Counted from the first letter of the stretch, positions 1-10,370 are shown. The stretch: DNA of 64,000 nucleotides from Herbaspirillum sp. ASV7 (GCF_016429215.1 NZ_JAELUH010000016.1:1-64000), one strand, 5' to 3'. The notes: generated by a model from the sequence alone, not told the origin. Numbers and translations: made by a program.

Positions 1-97
<97 letters not shown>

Positions 98-284
98 ATT
101 CTGTTCTCACTAAAGCGAAATATGGACGTTCCGGCTCGTTGGAAATACGGAAGCCCGCAATCTCCTCGGATAACTTAAACGACTTAAGACTCGCTGTCTC
201 CTTAGGAAAAAATTCTGCGGAGAATCCGTCATTGAGTAAACAGTAGTCAAGTGCCGATTCAGTGATTAAAAAATACTTACTCAT
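98..284 (-). CDS. Unknown protein, N-terminal fragment
   Basis: An open frame begins with ATG at 284 and runs 62 codons into the adapter at 97 without a stop, so only the N-terminus is present (it begins MSKYFLITESALDYCLLND). Its ATG overlaps the stop of the upstream gene by 8 bases (ATGAGTAA), an arrangement typical of translational coupling. Base and codon use are AT-richer than in the rest of the window, which suggests transferred DNA. I do not recognise the family. Confidence 0.6.
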
Positions 285-1044
285 GAGCATATGCCTCGTT
301 AATTTTTGCCTCAACCGAGTTTGGAATATCTGGCAAGCCAATATCAGAAAACACCTGTGCAAGCAGCTGAGTCAGTCGATATCGGTATGGCGAATCTAAT
401 CTAGCAATTCGCTCGCCTGGTCGATCTTTAGTCTCCGATGTTCTCAATGCGATATTCCCTACGGGCACTTGCCAAATATGACGAACCCAAGCAACATCGC
501 CACCTACCCCGAGTGTCGTAAGATTCGGTAACACAAATAGATCTCCTCTTGCGAGGATTTGTTGAGATAGATCCTTCGGTTTTTTCTTCTGCACGTTAAT
601 CGCGTCCATCAATACTTTATATTCATCGATAGATATGGTATTGAGTTGTTCCTGAATAAGCCGTTTGACTATGAGTTGCACCACAGATAGACCTTGGGCA
701 TTTTCAACTCTCTCTTTGAGCATAAATGATTTGATCTCAACCGGTTGATTGCTATCGATTCCGAGATCCTGCATTGCGTGTAACTCAATTTGGCTTCTTT
801 TCCTCTCGCAATCCTCCGGCAGTAAGTAGTGTTCTAACAGAACCCGTACTGACACAACAGGAATTAGCGTCACTAGCTTTGCGTGCTTTTTCCGTTCTAA
901 ATCACAGTCAGCGGTCACTACAATTCCAAACTGTTTCAGCGGGTCGACCTCATCCTCAAACTTAATCAAATCCCCTTGAGCCAGCGTCGCCGTTGGTGAG
1001 ACAAACTCTTCAAGTAACCAGCCAGAAATTTTCTGTCCAGACAT
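277..1044 (-). CDS. Unknown protein with a TADCDL motif
   Basis: This is a 255-residue protein. The start at 1044 is chosen because an AAGGGAA ribosome site lies just upstream and the protein then opens MSGQKISGWLLEEF. Near residue 45 it carries a hydrophobic strand followed by T-A-D-C-D-L, which resembles the Q-D-C-D type motif I recall from uncharacterised proteins of accessory islands; that resemblance is from memory and unverified. No signal peptide or membrane segment is visible. It overlaps the next, truncated gene by 8 bases, so the two probably act together. Codon use is AT-rich compared with genes after 2.7 kb. I assign no function. Confidence 0.6.
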   Translation of the reverse strand: MSGQKISGWLLEEFVSPTATLAQGDLIKFEDEVDPLKQFGIVVTADCDLERKKHAKLVTLIPVVSVRVLLEHYLLPEDCERKRSQIELHAMQDLGIDSNQPVEIKSFMLKERVENAQGLSVVQLIVKRLIQEQLNTISIDEYKVLMDAINVQKKKPKDLSQQILARGDLFVLPNLTTLGVGGDVAWVRHIWQVPVGNIALRTSETKDRPGERIARLDSPYRYRLTQLLAQVFSDIGLPDIPNSVEAKINEAYAHE

Positions 1045-1354
1045 AATTTCCCTTATTCCCTTTGAACTATGAGATTTCCCGATTAAGCATAGCATGTAAC
1101 AAACTATTACATAAATTATGCCGCTTCATAGTACATATGAGAACCGGCTACCGCAGTTTATTTGACAAGCTGGTCTCAGCCCTGGCTCAACCTTTAGGCA
1201 TGTATCAGAAAAAATTATCCTCAACATAGAGCCCAAATTTCTGTTAGCACGGTTCGCTACATTGACCTGAGACGAATTTTGTGGCTACCAGATAAGTGAG
1301 TTCTTTATGCTAATGAGCGGCTGCCGCGACCGATCAGAAAAAGGATGAACGACC
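1045..1354. other. Divergent intergenic region, AT-rich
   Basis: These 310 bp separate the unknown minus-strand pair from the immunity-like gene. A dyad TGTAA-N7-TTACA lies at 1095-1111. On the minus strand a -10-like CATAAT (1115-1120) sits just upstream of it, so the dyad would cover the start point of the minus-strand transcript. I see no convincing -35 for either direction and no RNA gene. Confidence 0.4.
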
Positions 1355-2272
1355 ATGAGCTTAGTCAGGGAAAACATCGAGGCACTGGTTCCAGATTTCC
1401 CGTACGTGGAACAAGATCGGATCGTGACGACGATAGGCTTCGCAGCCTCCTTCTATTTCTGGGAAGGGCATACTACGGCCAAGCGGAGGGCCCTGGTCGA
1501 ATGCATCGAGGCCTTTGAGCATGCCTATGCCGACAGGTTGAAATGGGGCTGTGATCCCGATAGTTGGAACACAATCAAGCTGGCGGACAAGAGACTGCCC
1601 GCATTGCGCGACTACGTGGCGTCGCTGGATGCGGATAACTGCGTCGAGTGGCATCTTTCATCAAGCGCACATCGCGAAGAGGTCGCCGATTTTTCCATCA
1701 CATGCATGACCAAGCGTGCTGGGGAGGATAAGCAAATGTCGTGGCTTGCATTCCAGGTGCCTCGATCCCATGCATTCGATGAACATCATCGCCAACAGCT
1801 GGAAGCGTTGCTCTTGCTGATGATTGAAAGACTTTCTCCCTTTCATGGGCATGCCGGATTGACCGTGGTTTGTCCCGAACTGGCGATTCCCTACGAGGGC
1901 GACGTGCTGGATGTCGCGACCCGCTATCGTGGTCTGTATATCGAGGGGGCTGGAGATTTGATCTGTGCGCAGAGCGGTCCCAAAAGTATCGACTGGTTCT
2001 CTGTCGGGGGCGACGTGCTCGCTGAACGGCTTGGAGGGGCGCAGGCGTACGCGGACTATTGCCGTCAATGTGTAGTCGAGCCGATTCGCTGTGGACAAGC
2101 CCTGATTCTGCGGTCGGCAAACGCTCCGCACCTCGGGCCGGTGGCGGAGCCTTTGCAACAGAGCTATGTGGTAGCCAATGGCGCGCTTCGTTCGTTGCGC
2201 GACGGCGCTTACGATTCGATGGGGGGGCGGGTCCATCAATGGCGAGATACGCTTCAACCGCTGTACATCTGA
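1355..2272 (+). CDS. DUF3396 type VI immunity family protein
   Basis: This 305-residue soluble protein has the pattern of the DUF3396 family. An N-terminal hydrophobic strand with FYFWEG is followed by a charged helix (KRRALVECIEAFEHAYADRL), a WHLSS/SITCM strand region near residue 100, and P-L/F-H-G-x-A-G-L near residue 165. Members are annotated as immunity proteins against type VI secretion effectors. No effector, VgrG, PAAR or Rhs gene is visible nearby, so the cognate toxin is missing, lies outside the window, or the gene is an orphan. The family call is from recall of its pattern; specificity is unknown. Confidence 0.7.
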   Translation: MSLVRENIEALVPDFPYVEQDRIVTTIGFAASFYFWEGHTTAKRRALVECIEAFEHAYADRLKWGCDPDSWNTIKLADKRLPALRDYVASLDADNCVEWHLSSSAHREEVADFSITCMTKRAGEDKQMSWLAFQVPRSHAFDEHHRQQLEALLLLMIERLSPFHGHAGLTVVCPELAIPYEGDVLDVATRYRGLYIEGAGDLICAQSGPKSIDWFSVGGDVLAERLGGAQAYADYCRQCVVEPIRCGQALILRSANAPHLGPVAEPLQQSYVVANGALRSLRDGAYDSMGGRVHQWRDTLQPLYI

Positions 2273-2705
2273 CCTGTGGATACGCCGATTTGATCAACCG
2301 GATATCTGGCCACCCGCTAGCTTCATCAGGCTTGGAAAAGAGCCGCTCGGCAAGACTCCCGTCGAAAAGATTTCGCCTGAAGTCAGGAGAGCGTAGCCAA
2401 TGTCATGGTCGGTTTCAGCGTGCGAATGCCAACTCTCCTGAATTGATATTGATGTCTGGCGACGTGGCTCCGTACTGGGTAAGGCTCGGGCCGCATGGCC
2501 AATACCTGGGCCGGGATACTGTGACGTGGACGCTGGTGGCCGAGCTCTGACTGTATCTAGCATAGGGGGCTACCCGAAGGCCAGAGGCCGGCGCGAACCG
2601 GAATCAGGCCTTCGAGCATTAACGTCACCTTCAAGCCTTCTGCCCGTGGGCCAAGCTGTGTGGATAGACGGAGACCCTCTTTTGAGAAGCAGCATCCTGC
2701 CGATG
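2273..2705 (+). pseudogene. Decayed coding remnant, possibly immunity-type
   Basis: No intact gene fits here, but protein-like stretches follow one another in different frames. They are FIRLGKEPLGKTPVEKISPEV (about 2318-2384), then VANVMVGFSVRMPTLLN (about 2393-2443), then SGDVAPYWVRLGPHGQY running on to VTWTLVAEL with a stop at 2550. Read together they look like one short gene broken by frameshifts, following the immunity gene in the same direction. From 2551 to 2705 I see nothing definite. Confidence 0.3.
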
Positions 2706-3587
2706 CTATTCCTTCACCGCCCCCGTCATCCCCGACACGTAATACTCCACGAAGAACGAATACACCACCGCCACCGGCAGCGAGCCCAGCAGGGCGCCGG
2801 CCATCAGGGCGCCCCAGTGGTAGACGTCGCCATCGACCAGCTCGGTGACGATGCCCACCGGTACCGTCTTCACTTCGGATGAAGAGATGAAGGTCAGCGC
2901 ATAGATGAACTCGTTCCACGACAGCGTGAAGGCGAAGATGCCGGCCGAGATCAGGCCGGGCACGGCCAGCGGGAGGATGATCTTGACCAGGATCTCCCAG
3001 CGCGTGGCGCCGTCGATGAGGGCGCATTCTTCCAGCTCATACGGGATCGAGCGGAAGTAGCCCATCAGCAGCCACGTGCAGAACGGGATCAGGAAGGTCG
3101 GATAGGTCAGGATCAGCGCCCAGCGCGTATCGAACAGGCCCAGCTTGAACACGATCGCCGCCAGCGGGATGAACAGGATCGAGGGCGGGATCAGGTAGGC
3201 CAGGAAGATACCCAGGCCGACCTGCTTGGAACCCTGGAAGCGCAACCGTTCGATCGCATAGGCAGCAAAGACGCTGGCCGCCAGCGAGGCGAAGGTCGAG
3301 ACTACCGAGACGATCACCGTGTTCAAGAGCCAGGCCGGGTACTGGGTGTCGAACAGCAGCTTCTTGAAGTGCGCCAGGGTCGGCGCTACCACCCAGAAGG
3401 GATTCCCGGTCTGGGAGAGCAGTTCGCCGTCAGGCTTGAAGGCGGTGATCACCATCCAGTAGAACGGGAACAGCAGCACGAACAGGAAGATCAGCAGCGG
3501 GATATAGATCGTCACCCAGCGGCGCGGTGTCGATTGCAGGAAATCCATGCCCTGGGTTTCCTGTTGGTCGTCTTTTTTCTTGGCCAT
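2706..3587 (-). CDS. Sugar ABC transporter permease (MalG type)
   Basis: This 293-residue inner-membrane permease has six predicted membrane segments and the EAA cytoplasmic loop that contacts the ATPase (EECALIDGATRWEILVKIILP, about residues 190-210). It belongs to the CUT1 carbohydrate family, MalG/UgpE type. Its ATG overlaps the stop of the MalF-type gene by one base (TAATG), so the two subunits are translationally coupled. The last helix is followed by a short tail ending GAVKE. It is the last gene of the operon read from the dehydratase. Substrate not determinable; a sugar or sugar acid is likely from context. Confidence 0.9.
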   Translation of the reverse strand: MAKKKDDQQETQGMDFLQSTPRRWVTIYIPLLIFLFVLLFPFYWMVITAFKPDGELLSQTGNPFWVVAPTLAHFKKLLFDTQYPAWLLNTVIVSVVSTFASLAASVFAAYAIERLRFQGSKQVGLGIFLAYLIPPSILFIPLAAIVFKLGLFDTRWALILTYPTFLIPFCTWLLMGYFRSIPYELEECALIDGATRWEILVKIILPLAVPGLISAGIFAFTLSWNEFIYALTFISSSEVKTVPVGIVTELVDGDVYHWGALMAGALLGSLPVAVVYSFFVEYYVSGMTGAVKE

Positions 3588-4486
3588 TATTTGTCACCTC
3601 CTTGTTGCCAGCCGCGACGTTGCAGGCCGAAGTACGAGAACATGATGGCTGCCAGCAGGAAGGGAATCATGTAGGTTGCCAGCGCCGCGCCTTCGCCCAG
3701 CGCTCCGCCCGGAATTGCCCGCTGGAACGACAGCGTGGCCATCAGGTGGGTGGCGTTCAACGGTCCGCCGCGGGTCAGCACGTAGATCAGCTGGAAGTCG
3801 GTGAAGGTGAACAGCACCGAGAAGGTCATCACCACCGCGATGATCGGGGTCAGCAGCGGCAGCGTCACGTGGCGGAACTGCTGCCAGGGCGTGGCGCCGT
3901 CGATGGCGGCCGCTTCATAGAGCGAAGGCGAGATGGTCTGCAGGCCCGCCAAGAGCGAGATCGCCACGAAGGGGATGCCGCGCCAGACGTTGGCGAAGAC
4001 GGTGGACCAGCGCGCATTCCACGGGTCGCCCAGGAAGTCGATGTAATGGTCGATCAGGCCCATCTTGTGCAGGGCCCAGCTGATGACGGAGAACTGCGCG
4101 TCATACAGCCACCAGAAGGCCAGTGCCGAGAGCGCGGTGGGCACGATCCAGGGCAACAGCACGATGGCGCGGAAGAAGGTCTTCAGCGGCACGTTCTTGT
4201 TGAGCAGGATGGCCAGCCACAGGCCCAGGCAGAACTTGAGGATACTGGCGCTGACCGTGTAGAACACGGTATTGAATAGCGACAGCAATGCCAGCGAATC
4301 GCCGGCCAGGTAGGTGTAGTTGTCCAGGCCGATGAAGCTGCCTTCGCCACCGATCTTGGTGTCGGTGAAGCCCAGCCAGATGCCCAGTCCCAGCGGGTAG
4401 GTGAGGAACACCACCAGCAGGATCACGGCCGGGGCCATGAACAGCATGCCCAGTACGTTACGGTTGTTCAGGAATCGGGATAGCAT
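3587..4486 (-). CDS. Sugar ABC transporter permease (MalF type)
   Basis: This is a 299-residue integral membrane protein of the CUT1 carbohydrate permease family (MalF/UgpA-like, without the large periplasmic loop of E. coli MalF). About six hydrophobic segments are visible, and the EAA loop reads YEAAAIDGATPWQQFRHVTLP near residues 200-220. It pairs with the MalG-type permease immediately downstream, with which it shares the overlap TAATG. The upstream binding-protein gene is separated by 170 bp that contain a strong hairpin. Confidence 0.9.
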   Translation of the reverse strand: MLSRFLNNRNVLGMLFMAPAVILLVVFLTYPLGLGIWLGFTDTKIGGEGSFIGLDNYTYLAGDSLALLSLFNTVFYTVSASILKFCLGLWLAILLNKNVPLKTFFRAIVLLPWIVPTALSALAFWWLYDAQFSVISWALHKMGLIDHYIDFLGDPWNARWSTVFANVWRGIPFVAISLLAGLQTISPSLYEAAAIDGATPWQQFRHVTLPLLTPIIAVVMTFSVLFTFTDFQLIYVLTRGGPLNATHLMATLSFQRAIPGGALGEGAALATYMIPFLLAAIMFSYFGLQRRGWQQGGDK

Positions 4487-4504
4487 GATTTGCCTCGATG
4501 AAAG

Positions 4505-4527
4505 GGCCGCAGGACAGGCCTGCGGCC
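4505..4527 (-). repeat. Intra-operon hairpin after the binding-protein gene
   Basis: GGCCGCAGG and CCTGCGGCC form a perfect 9-bp stem with a 5-nt loop. It lies between the binding-protein stop (4657) and the permease start (4486). In ABC operons such hairpins commonly stabilise the upstream binding-protein message and lower permease expression. The minus strand continues with only a short CTTTC, so it is a weak terminator at best. Confidence 0.55.
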
Positions 4528-4656
4528 GATACGGTGTTTGCTTCTGGTGATGGCTGGACGCCGTCGCGCCGGGTCGGCAGGCCCTGACAACCTGCCCCTT
4601 GCCCGCTGTCCCGAGGGAACCCGGCGCTGCGCCATACAGGCATCAAGCCGCCTGCA

Positions 4657-5988
4657 TCAAGCCTTGTAGTAGCGCTTGGCGCGTTCGGCGGCGCGGTCGA
4701 TGGCCTGCTGCACGGTCTTGGAACCGCTGGCCGCTTCGGCCACCATGTCCACCACCACGTAGTCGGCCATGCAGGCGGCCGAGGCTTGTCCCAGCGGACC
4801 TTCGTGACCGTGGTCCAGCATCAGCGAAGCCGAGTCGCGATAGACGGTGGCCTTCGGGTCTTCGGTCCAGATCGGGTTCTTCTCGTAGGCCTTCAGCGGC
4901 TGGCTGACGTAGCCGATGGAGGCCTTCATCCACGGGTTGTACTGGTCCGGCTCGAACATGAATTGCACGAAGGCCTTGGCCGCATTGGGGAACTTGGTGT
5001 GCTTGAAGACCATCATCTGCGTGATCTGCATCAGCTCGGTGGGCTTGCCGGCCGGGCCGATGGGGAAGTGCGCGTGCTGGGTATCCTTGCCGATTTCCTG
5101 CAGCTTGGGGTCGGGCGAGTTCTTGGCCGCGTAGTACACCGAGATGCCGTTGGCGGTCAGGCTGATCTGGCCATCCAGGTAGGCCTTGTTGTTGGACGGG
5201 TCCTGCCAGGACAGGGTGCCGGGTACGAAGGTGGCATAGAGCTGCTTGGCGTATTCCAGCGCGGCGCGGGTCTCGGGCGAGTTGATGGCGACCTTGCCGC
5301 TCTTGTCGACCAGCTTGCCGCCGTGCGACCACAGCAGCCAGTGCGCCCAGTTGTTGGCATCACCCACGGCCTTGCCGAGAGCGAAACCGACCGGGGTGTC
5401 CTTGGCCTTCAAGGCCTGGCACAGCTTGAGGAAGCCGGCGGTGTCCTTGGGGATGGCGTCGAAGCCGGCGGCCTTGATCTGGCTTTCGCGATAGACCAGG
5501 GCATTGCCGATCACGCCCAGCGGCAGGGCGATCCACTTGCCATCCTTGGTGCCGTACTTGCGGCAGACGTCGTACCAGCCGCCATAGCGCTTGCCCAGTG
5601 AATCGGCCAGGTCGGTCATGTCGATCAGCTTGGTCGGATATTGCTGAGGGTCGTCGAACCAGCCCAGCACGATGTCGGGGCCGCTGCCCACGTTGGCGGC
5701 CACGGCTGATTTGGGGCGCACGTCTTCCCAGCCTTCGCTGTCGGTCCGCACGGCCACGCCGGTCAGCTCGGTGAATTTCTTGACGTTGGCGTTCCACAGG
5801 TCTTCATCACCCTGGACGAAACGCTTCCAGCGCAGCACGCGCAGGGTCGCACCTTGTTCGATCGGGTACTTGATGCTGTCGGCGCCGGCAGCGCCGGGGC
5901 CGGCGGCAAAGGCATTGACGCCCATGCCGGAAGCGGCCGCTGCGGCCGCACTGGTGACCAGGAATTCGCGTCGTGTCAGCTTGCTCAT
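4657..5988 (-). CDS. Sugar ABC transporter substrate-binding protein
   Basis: This 443-residue protein has the length and layout of UgpB/MalE-type (COG1653) solute-binding proteins. The start at 5988 follows a GGAG site and gives a signal peptide with a twin-arginine motif (TRREFL at residues 5-10) and an alanine-rich core, so export by Tat is likely. The mature part has the family's YEDVRPKS-like N-terminal lobe and the LMQITQMMVFKHTKFPNAAKAF region. It should capture the substrate in the periplasm for the MalF/MalG/MalK-type transporter encoded around it. The ligand is unknown. Confidence 0.88.
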   Translation of the reverse strand: MSKLTRREFLVTSAAAAAASGMGVNAFAAGPGAAGADSIKYPIEQGATLRVLRWKRFVQGDEDLWNANVKKFTELTGVAVRTDSEGWEDVRPKSAVAANVGSGPDIVLGWFDDPQQYPTKLIDMTDLADSLGKRYGGWYDVCRKYGTKDGKWIALPLGVIGNALVYRESQIKAAGFDAIPKDTAGFLKLCQALKAKDTPVGFALGKAVGDANNWAHWLLWSHGGKLVDKSGKVAINSPETRAALEYAKQLYATFVPGTLSWQDPSNNKAYLDGQISLTANGISVYYAAKNSPDPKLQEIGKDTQHAHFPIGPAGKPTELMQITQMMVFKHTKFPNAAKAFVQFMFEPDQYNPWMKASIGYVSQPLKAYEKNPIWTEDPKATVYRDSASLMLDHGHEGPLGQASAACMADYVVVDMVAEAASGSKTVQQAIDRAAERAKRYYKA

Positions 5989-6127
5989 GTCTCCTACTCC
6001 TTCGGTTGAAAGTCGAATTGGACCGCTGTCGGATCGCGACGGAATCGCTCCCCTGCGGATGGACTCTTGTTCTTCTGATGCTGCGCTACTGGTGTTGCCT
6101 GGGTACTGCGGTAATGGAGCTTGCGGT

Positions 6128-7213
<1,086 letters not shown>

Positions 7214-7361
7214 CAAATGCTCCTCGTGTGTATCCTCGTATCGACGCTGCGGAACCGGTTCCAGGCGGAGACGGCCACAACGCACTTTGTTCATGCACAC
7301 CCTGCTCGGGCATGTGGGGGATCTGGTCGATCCTCCTTTTTTTCTGTTTTCTACACTGATG

Positions 7362-7386
7362 CATCGCCGGCTGGCGGCCGGCGATG
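7362..7386 (-). repeat. Hairpin between dehydrogenase and ATPase genes
   Basis: CATCGCCGGC and GCCGGCGATG form a perfect 10-bp stem around a 5-nt loop. It lies 34 bp below the dehydrogenase stop, in a 207-bp gap inside the minus-strand gene cluster. No U-tract follows on the minus strand (an A-rich run does instead), so it is more likely a message-stability or partial-termination element than a strong terminator. Confidence 0.45.
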
Positions 7387-7420
7387 GTGCTGCATTGGCG
7401 CCCCGTGGAGGGGTTGATGA

Positions 7421-8380
7421 TTATGGATTCTTGCCAGCGACGACCACGTAGGAAGGCCGTCCGTTGCGGTCCCAGTCGATCAGGTTCTGGGCCGCCTTGC
7501 GCCGCAGTTCGCGCGCTGCGACATCGGAGAAGAAGGCCGCGTGCGGCGACAATAGCACACGTGGATGCTGGACGATAGCCGCCGATGTCTCGGGTGGTTC
7601 GACCGGCAACACATCCAGCGCGGCACCCTTGAGCTTGCCATTTTCCAGCGCCGCCAGCAGGTCGTCGATCTTGATCAGGCCGCCACGGGCGGAGTTGACC
7701 AGATAGCTCTGCGGCTGCAGCAGGTTCAGCAGCGAAGCGTCGATCATGTTGCGCGTCTCATCGTTGAGCGGCGTGTGCAGCGAAACCACATGGGCCTGGC
7801 GGAACAGTTCTTCGCGGCCGACGCGCTCGACGTAGGCGGGGAAGTCGCCGTCGATGATGTAGGGGTCATAGGCGATCACGCGCTTGAAGAGATTGCGCGA
7901 GATATGCGCCATGCGCTTGCCGATGCGGCCCAGGCCGATGATGCCGATGGTCAGCTCGGAGGCGCGCGGGATGATGCCGGCGGTGGTGTAGTGCCATTCA
8001 CCGGCCTTGACGGCGCGGTCGTAGACGGTGATGTTGCGGATCAGGTCCAGCGCCATCGCCAGGGCATGGGTGGCGACTTCGCCCACGCCATAGTCGGGCG
8101 AGTTGGCAACCCAGACGCCGGCTTTGGCCGCGTCGGCGGTGTTGATGGTGTCGAAGCCGGCGCCGTAGCGACTGGCGATGCGGATTTCAGGACGCGCCGC
8201 GAACACCTTGGCGTTCACCGGTGCGTATTGCACCAGCAGGCCTTGGCAGCCTGCGGAGGCGGCGATCACCTCCTCTTCGGTGCGGCATTGTGCGGTCACG
8301 ACTTCCACGCCGGCCTCCTTGTAGAGCGCCAGCTCCAGGTCGACATCGGGAAAATCGTAATCGGTAATCAGTACTTTCAT
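7421..8380 (-). CDS. D-2-hydroxyacid dehydrogenase family protein
   Basis: This 319-residue protein is of the D-isomer-specific 2-hydroxyacid dehydrogenase family, close in style to the CtBP/phosphoglycerate dehydrogenase-like branch. The NAD-binding motif GIIGLGRIGKRMA lies near residue 150. The catalytic Arg is in NSARGGL, the Glu in VLPVEPPE and the His in LSPHAAFFSD. It interconverts a 2-keto acid and a D-2-hydroxy acid using NAD(P)H. Its place between a sugar-acid dehydratase and a sugar transporter suggests action on a sugar-acid-derived 2-keto acid. The start at 8380 gives MKVLITDYDF, the usual N-terminus. Confidence 0.88.
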   Translation of the reverse strand: MKVLITDYDFPDVDLELALYKEAGVEVVTAQCRTEEEVIAASAGCQGLLVQYAPVNAKVFAARPEIRIASRYGAGFDTINTADAAKAGVWVANSPDYGVGEVATHALAMALDLIRNITVYDRAVKAGEWHYTTAGIIPRASELTIGIIGLGRIGKRMAHISRNLFKRVIAYDPYIIDGDFPAYVERVGREELFRQAHVVSLHTPLNDETRNMIDASLLNLLQPQSYLVNSARGGLIKIDDLLAALENGKLKGAALDVLPVEPPETSAAIVQHPRVLLSPHAAFFSDVAARELRRKAAQNLIDWDRNGRPSYVVVAGKNP

Positions 8381-8566
8381 TGCTCGTCTCCATGATGGTT
8401 GTCTCGGTCCACCTTGATGCAATTACTTCCTGGCGCGCCGCCGCCTGTTGTATGGCTGTAGGGCGCGCCCGGTTACTACTGATGCAGATGCTGATGTTGT
8501 TGCAGTTTCTGTTTCTGTTGTTGCGGTGTCCGATCCAGCCGTGATTCATCCAAAAGGGGTTTGATG

Positions 8567-8590
8567 TCCGCGCGCCCGTGAGCGCGCGGA
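8567..8590 (-). repeat. GC hairpin between dehydratase and dehydrogenase genes
   Basis: TCCGCGCGC and GCGCGCGGA form a 9-bp stem with a 6-nt loop in the 253-bp gap below the dehydratase. No U-run follows on the minus strand. The same gap also holds low-complexity CAG/AAC-rich sequence (about 8486-8525). The role is probably message processing or attenuation within the operon. Confidence 0.4.
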
Positions 8591-8633
8591 GTTGTTGCCG
8601 ATGCTGCCGATGCTGCTGTCGATATCGTTACCG

Positions 8634-10370
8634 TCAGTGGTTATCCTTGGGTACATAGGGGCCGCTCTTGCCGACCAGGAAATCGAGGTCGGCGCCCTGG
8701 TTGGCCTGCTGCACGTGATCCACATAGAGCTTGACCCAGCCACGCTGCATCTGTGGCGGCAGTTCCGGCTTTTGCCACTGGGCGCGACGGCGTGCCAGTT
8801 CTTCCTCCGACACATCCAGGTGCAGCTTGCGGGCTTCCACATCCAGTTCGATGAAGTCGCCGTTCTGCACCAGCGCCAGCGGTCCACCAGCGGCGGCTTC
8901 CGGCGAGACGTGCAAGACCACGGTGCCATAGGCGGTACCGCTCATGCGCGCATCCGAGACGCGCACCATGTCGGTGATGCCCTTGCGCAGGACCTTCGGC
9001 GGCAGCGGCATGTTGCCGGCTTCGGCCATGCCGGGATAACCCTTGGGGCCGCAGTTCTTGAGCACCAGCACGCAGGTTTCGTCGACGTCCAGGTTCTCGT
9101 CGTCGATGCGCTTGTGCAGGTCGTCGCTGTTCTCGAAGACCACGGCGCGGCCGCGATGCTTCAACAGGGCAGGGGTGGCGGCCGAGGGCTTGATCACGGC
9201 GCCATCGGGGGCCAGATTGCCCTTGAGGATGGCGATGCCGGCAGCTTCCTTGAATGGCTTGTCGAAGGAGCGGATGACTTCTTCGTTCCAGTTCGGCGCG
9301 TCCTGGCAGTTTTCCCACAGGGTCTTGCCGTTGGCGGTCAGGGCGGTCTTGTCGATCACGCTTTCCAGCTGGCGGATCACTGCCGGCAGGCCGCCGGCAT
9401 AGTAGAAATCTTCCATCAGGAATTTGCCCGAGGGCTGCAGGTCCAGCAGGCAAGGGAGCTTCTGGCCGATGTCGTCCCAGTCCTTGAGGTCGAGATCGAT
9501 GCCGATGCGACCGGCGATGGCCAGCAGGTGGATCACCGCATTGGTGGAGCCACCGATGGCGGCATTGACGCGGATCGCATTTTCAAACGCCTGGCGCGTC
9601 AGGATCTTGGACAGCACCAGGTCTTCCTCGACCATCTGCACGATGCGGCGGCCGGCATTGCGGGCCAGCACGTTGCGGCGCGCATCCACCGCGGGAATGG
9701 CGGCATTGTGCGGCAGGCCCACGCCCAGCGCCTCGACCATGCTGGCCATGGTGGAAGCGGTACCCATGGTCATGCAGTGGCCGTGCGAGCGGTGCATGCA
9801 GCTCTCGGCCTCGAAGAATTCTTCCTGGGTCATCTTGCCGGCGCGTACGTCCTCCGACATCTGCCACACGCCCGTGCCGGAACCGAGTTCACGGCCACGG
9901 TACTTGCCCGAGAGCATGGGGCCGCCGGACACACCGATGGTCGGCACATCCACCGAGGCCGCGCCCATCAGCAGGGCCGGGGTGGTCTTGTCGCAGCCCA
10001 TCAACAGCACCACGCCGTCCAGCGGATTGGCGCGGATCGACTCTTCCACATCCATGCTGGCCAGGTTGCGGTAGAGCATGGCGGTGGGGCGCAGCAGGGT
10101 CTCGCCCAGCGACATCACCGGGAATTCCAGCGGGAAGCCGCCGGCTTCCCAGATGCCGATCTTGACCTGCTCGGCCAGGGCGCGGAAGTGCGAGTTGCAG
10201 GGGGTGAGTTCGGAATAGGTGTTGCAGATGCCGATCACCGGACGGCCATCGAACTGGTCGTGCGGGATGCCGCGATTCTTGACCCAGGAGCGGTAGATGA
10301 AACCATCGCGGTCCTGGCGGCCGAACCAGGCCTGGCTGCGGCGGGTGGGTTTCTTGGTATCGTCAGTCAT
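8634..10370 (-). CDS. L-arabinonate-type dehydratase (IlvD/Edd family)
   Basis: This 578-residue sugar-acid dehydratase converts an aldonate to its 2-keto-3-deoxy acid. The sequence strongly resembles rhizobial L-arabinonate dehydratase as I remember it. Conserved blocks are RSQAWFGRQDRDGFIYRSW, VGSGT-like GSGTGVWQ and NAAIGGSTNAV. The three iron-sulfur cysteines fall at 58, 126 and 199, matching that enzyme's spacing exactly. The start at 10370 (MTDDTKK) fits the family's length. It is the first gene of the minus-strand operon, whose promoter appears to lie about 470 bp upstream next to an FCD-type operator. The true substrate could be another pentonate or hexonate. Confidence 0.88.
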   Translation of the reverse strand: MTDDTKKPTRRSQAWFGRQDRDGFIYRSWVKNRGIPHDQFDGRPVIGICNTYSELTPCNSHFRALAEQVKIGIWEAGGFPLEFPVMSLGETLLRPTAMLYRNLASMDVEESIRANPLDGVVLLMGCDKTTPALLMGAASVDVPTIGVSGGPMLSGKYRGRELGSGTGVWQMSEDVRAGKMTQEEFFEAESCMHRSHGHCMTMGTASTMASMVEALGVGLPHNAAIPAVDARRNVLARNAGRRIVQMVEEDLVLSKILTRQAFENAIRVNAAIGGSTNAVIHLLAIAGRIGIDLDLKDWDDIGQKLPCLLDLQPSGKFLMEDFYYAGGLPAVIRQLESVIDKTALTANGKTLWENCQDAPNWNEEVIRSFDKPFKEAAGIAILKGNLAPDGAVIKPSAATPALLKHRGRAVVFENSDDLHKRIDDENLDVDETCVLVLKNCGPKGYPGMAEAGNMPLPPKVLRKGITDMVRVSDARMSGTAYGTVVLHVSPEAAAGGPLALVQNGDFIELDVEARKLHLDVSEEELARRRAQWQKPELPPQMQRGWVKLYVDHVQQANQGADLDFLVGKSGPYVPKDNH

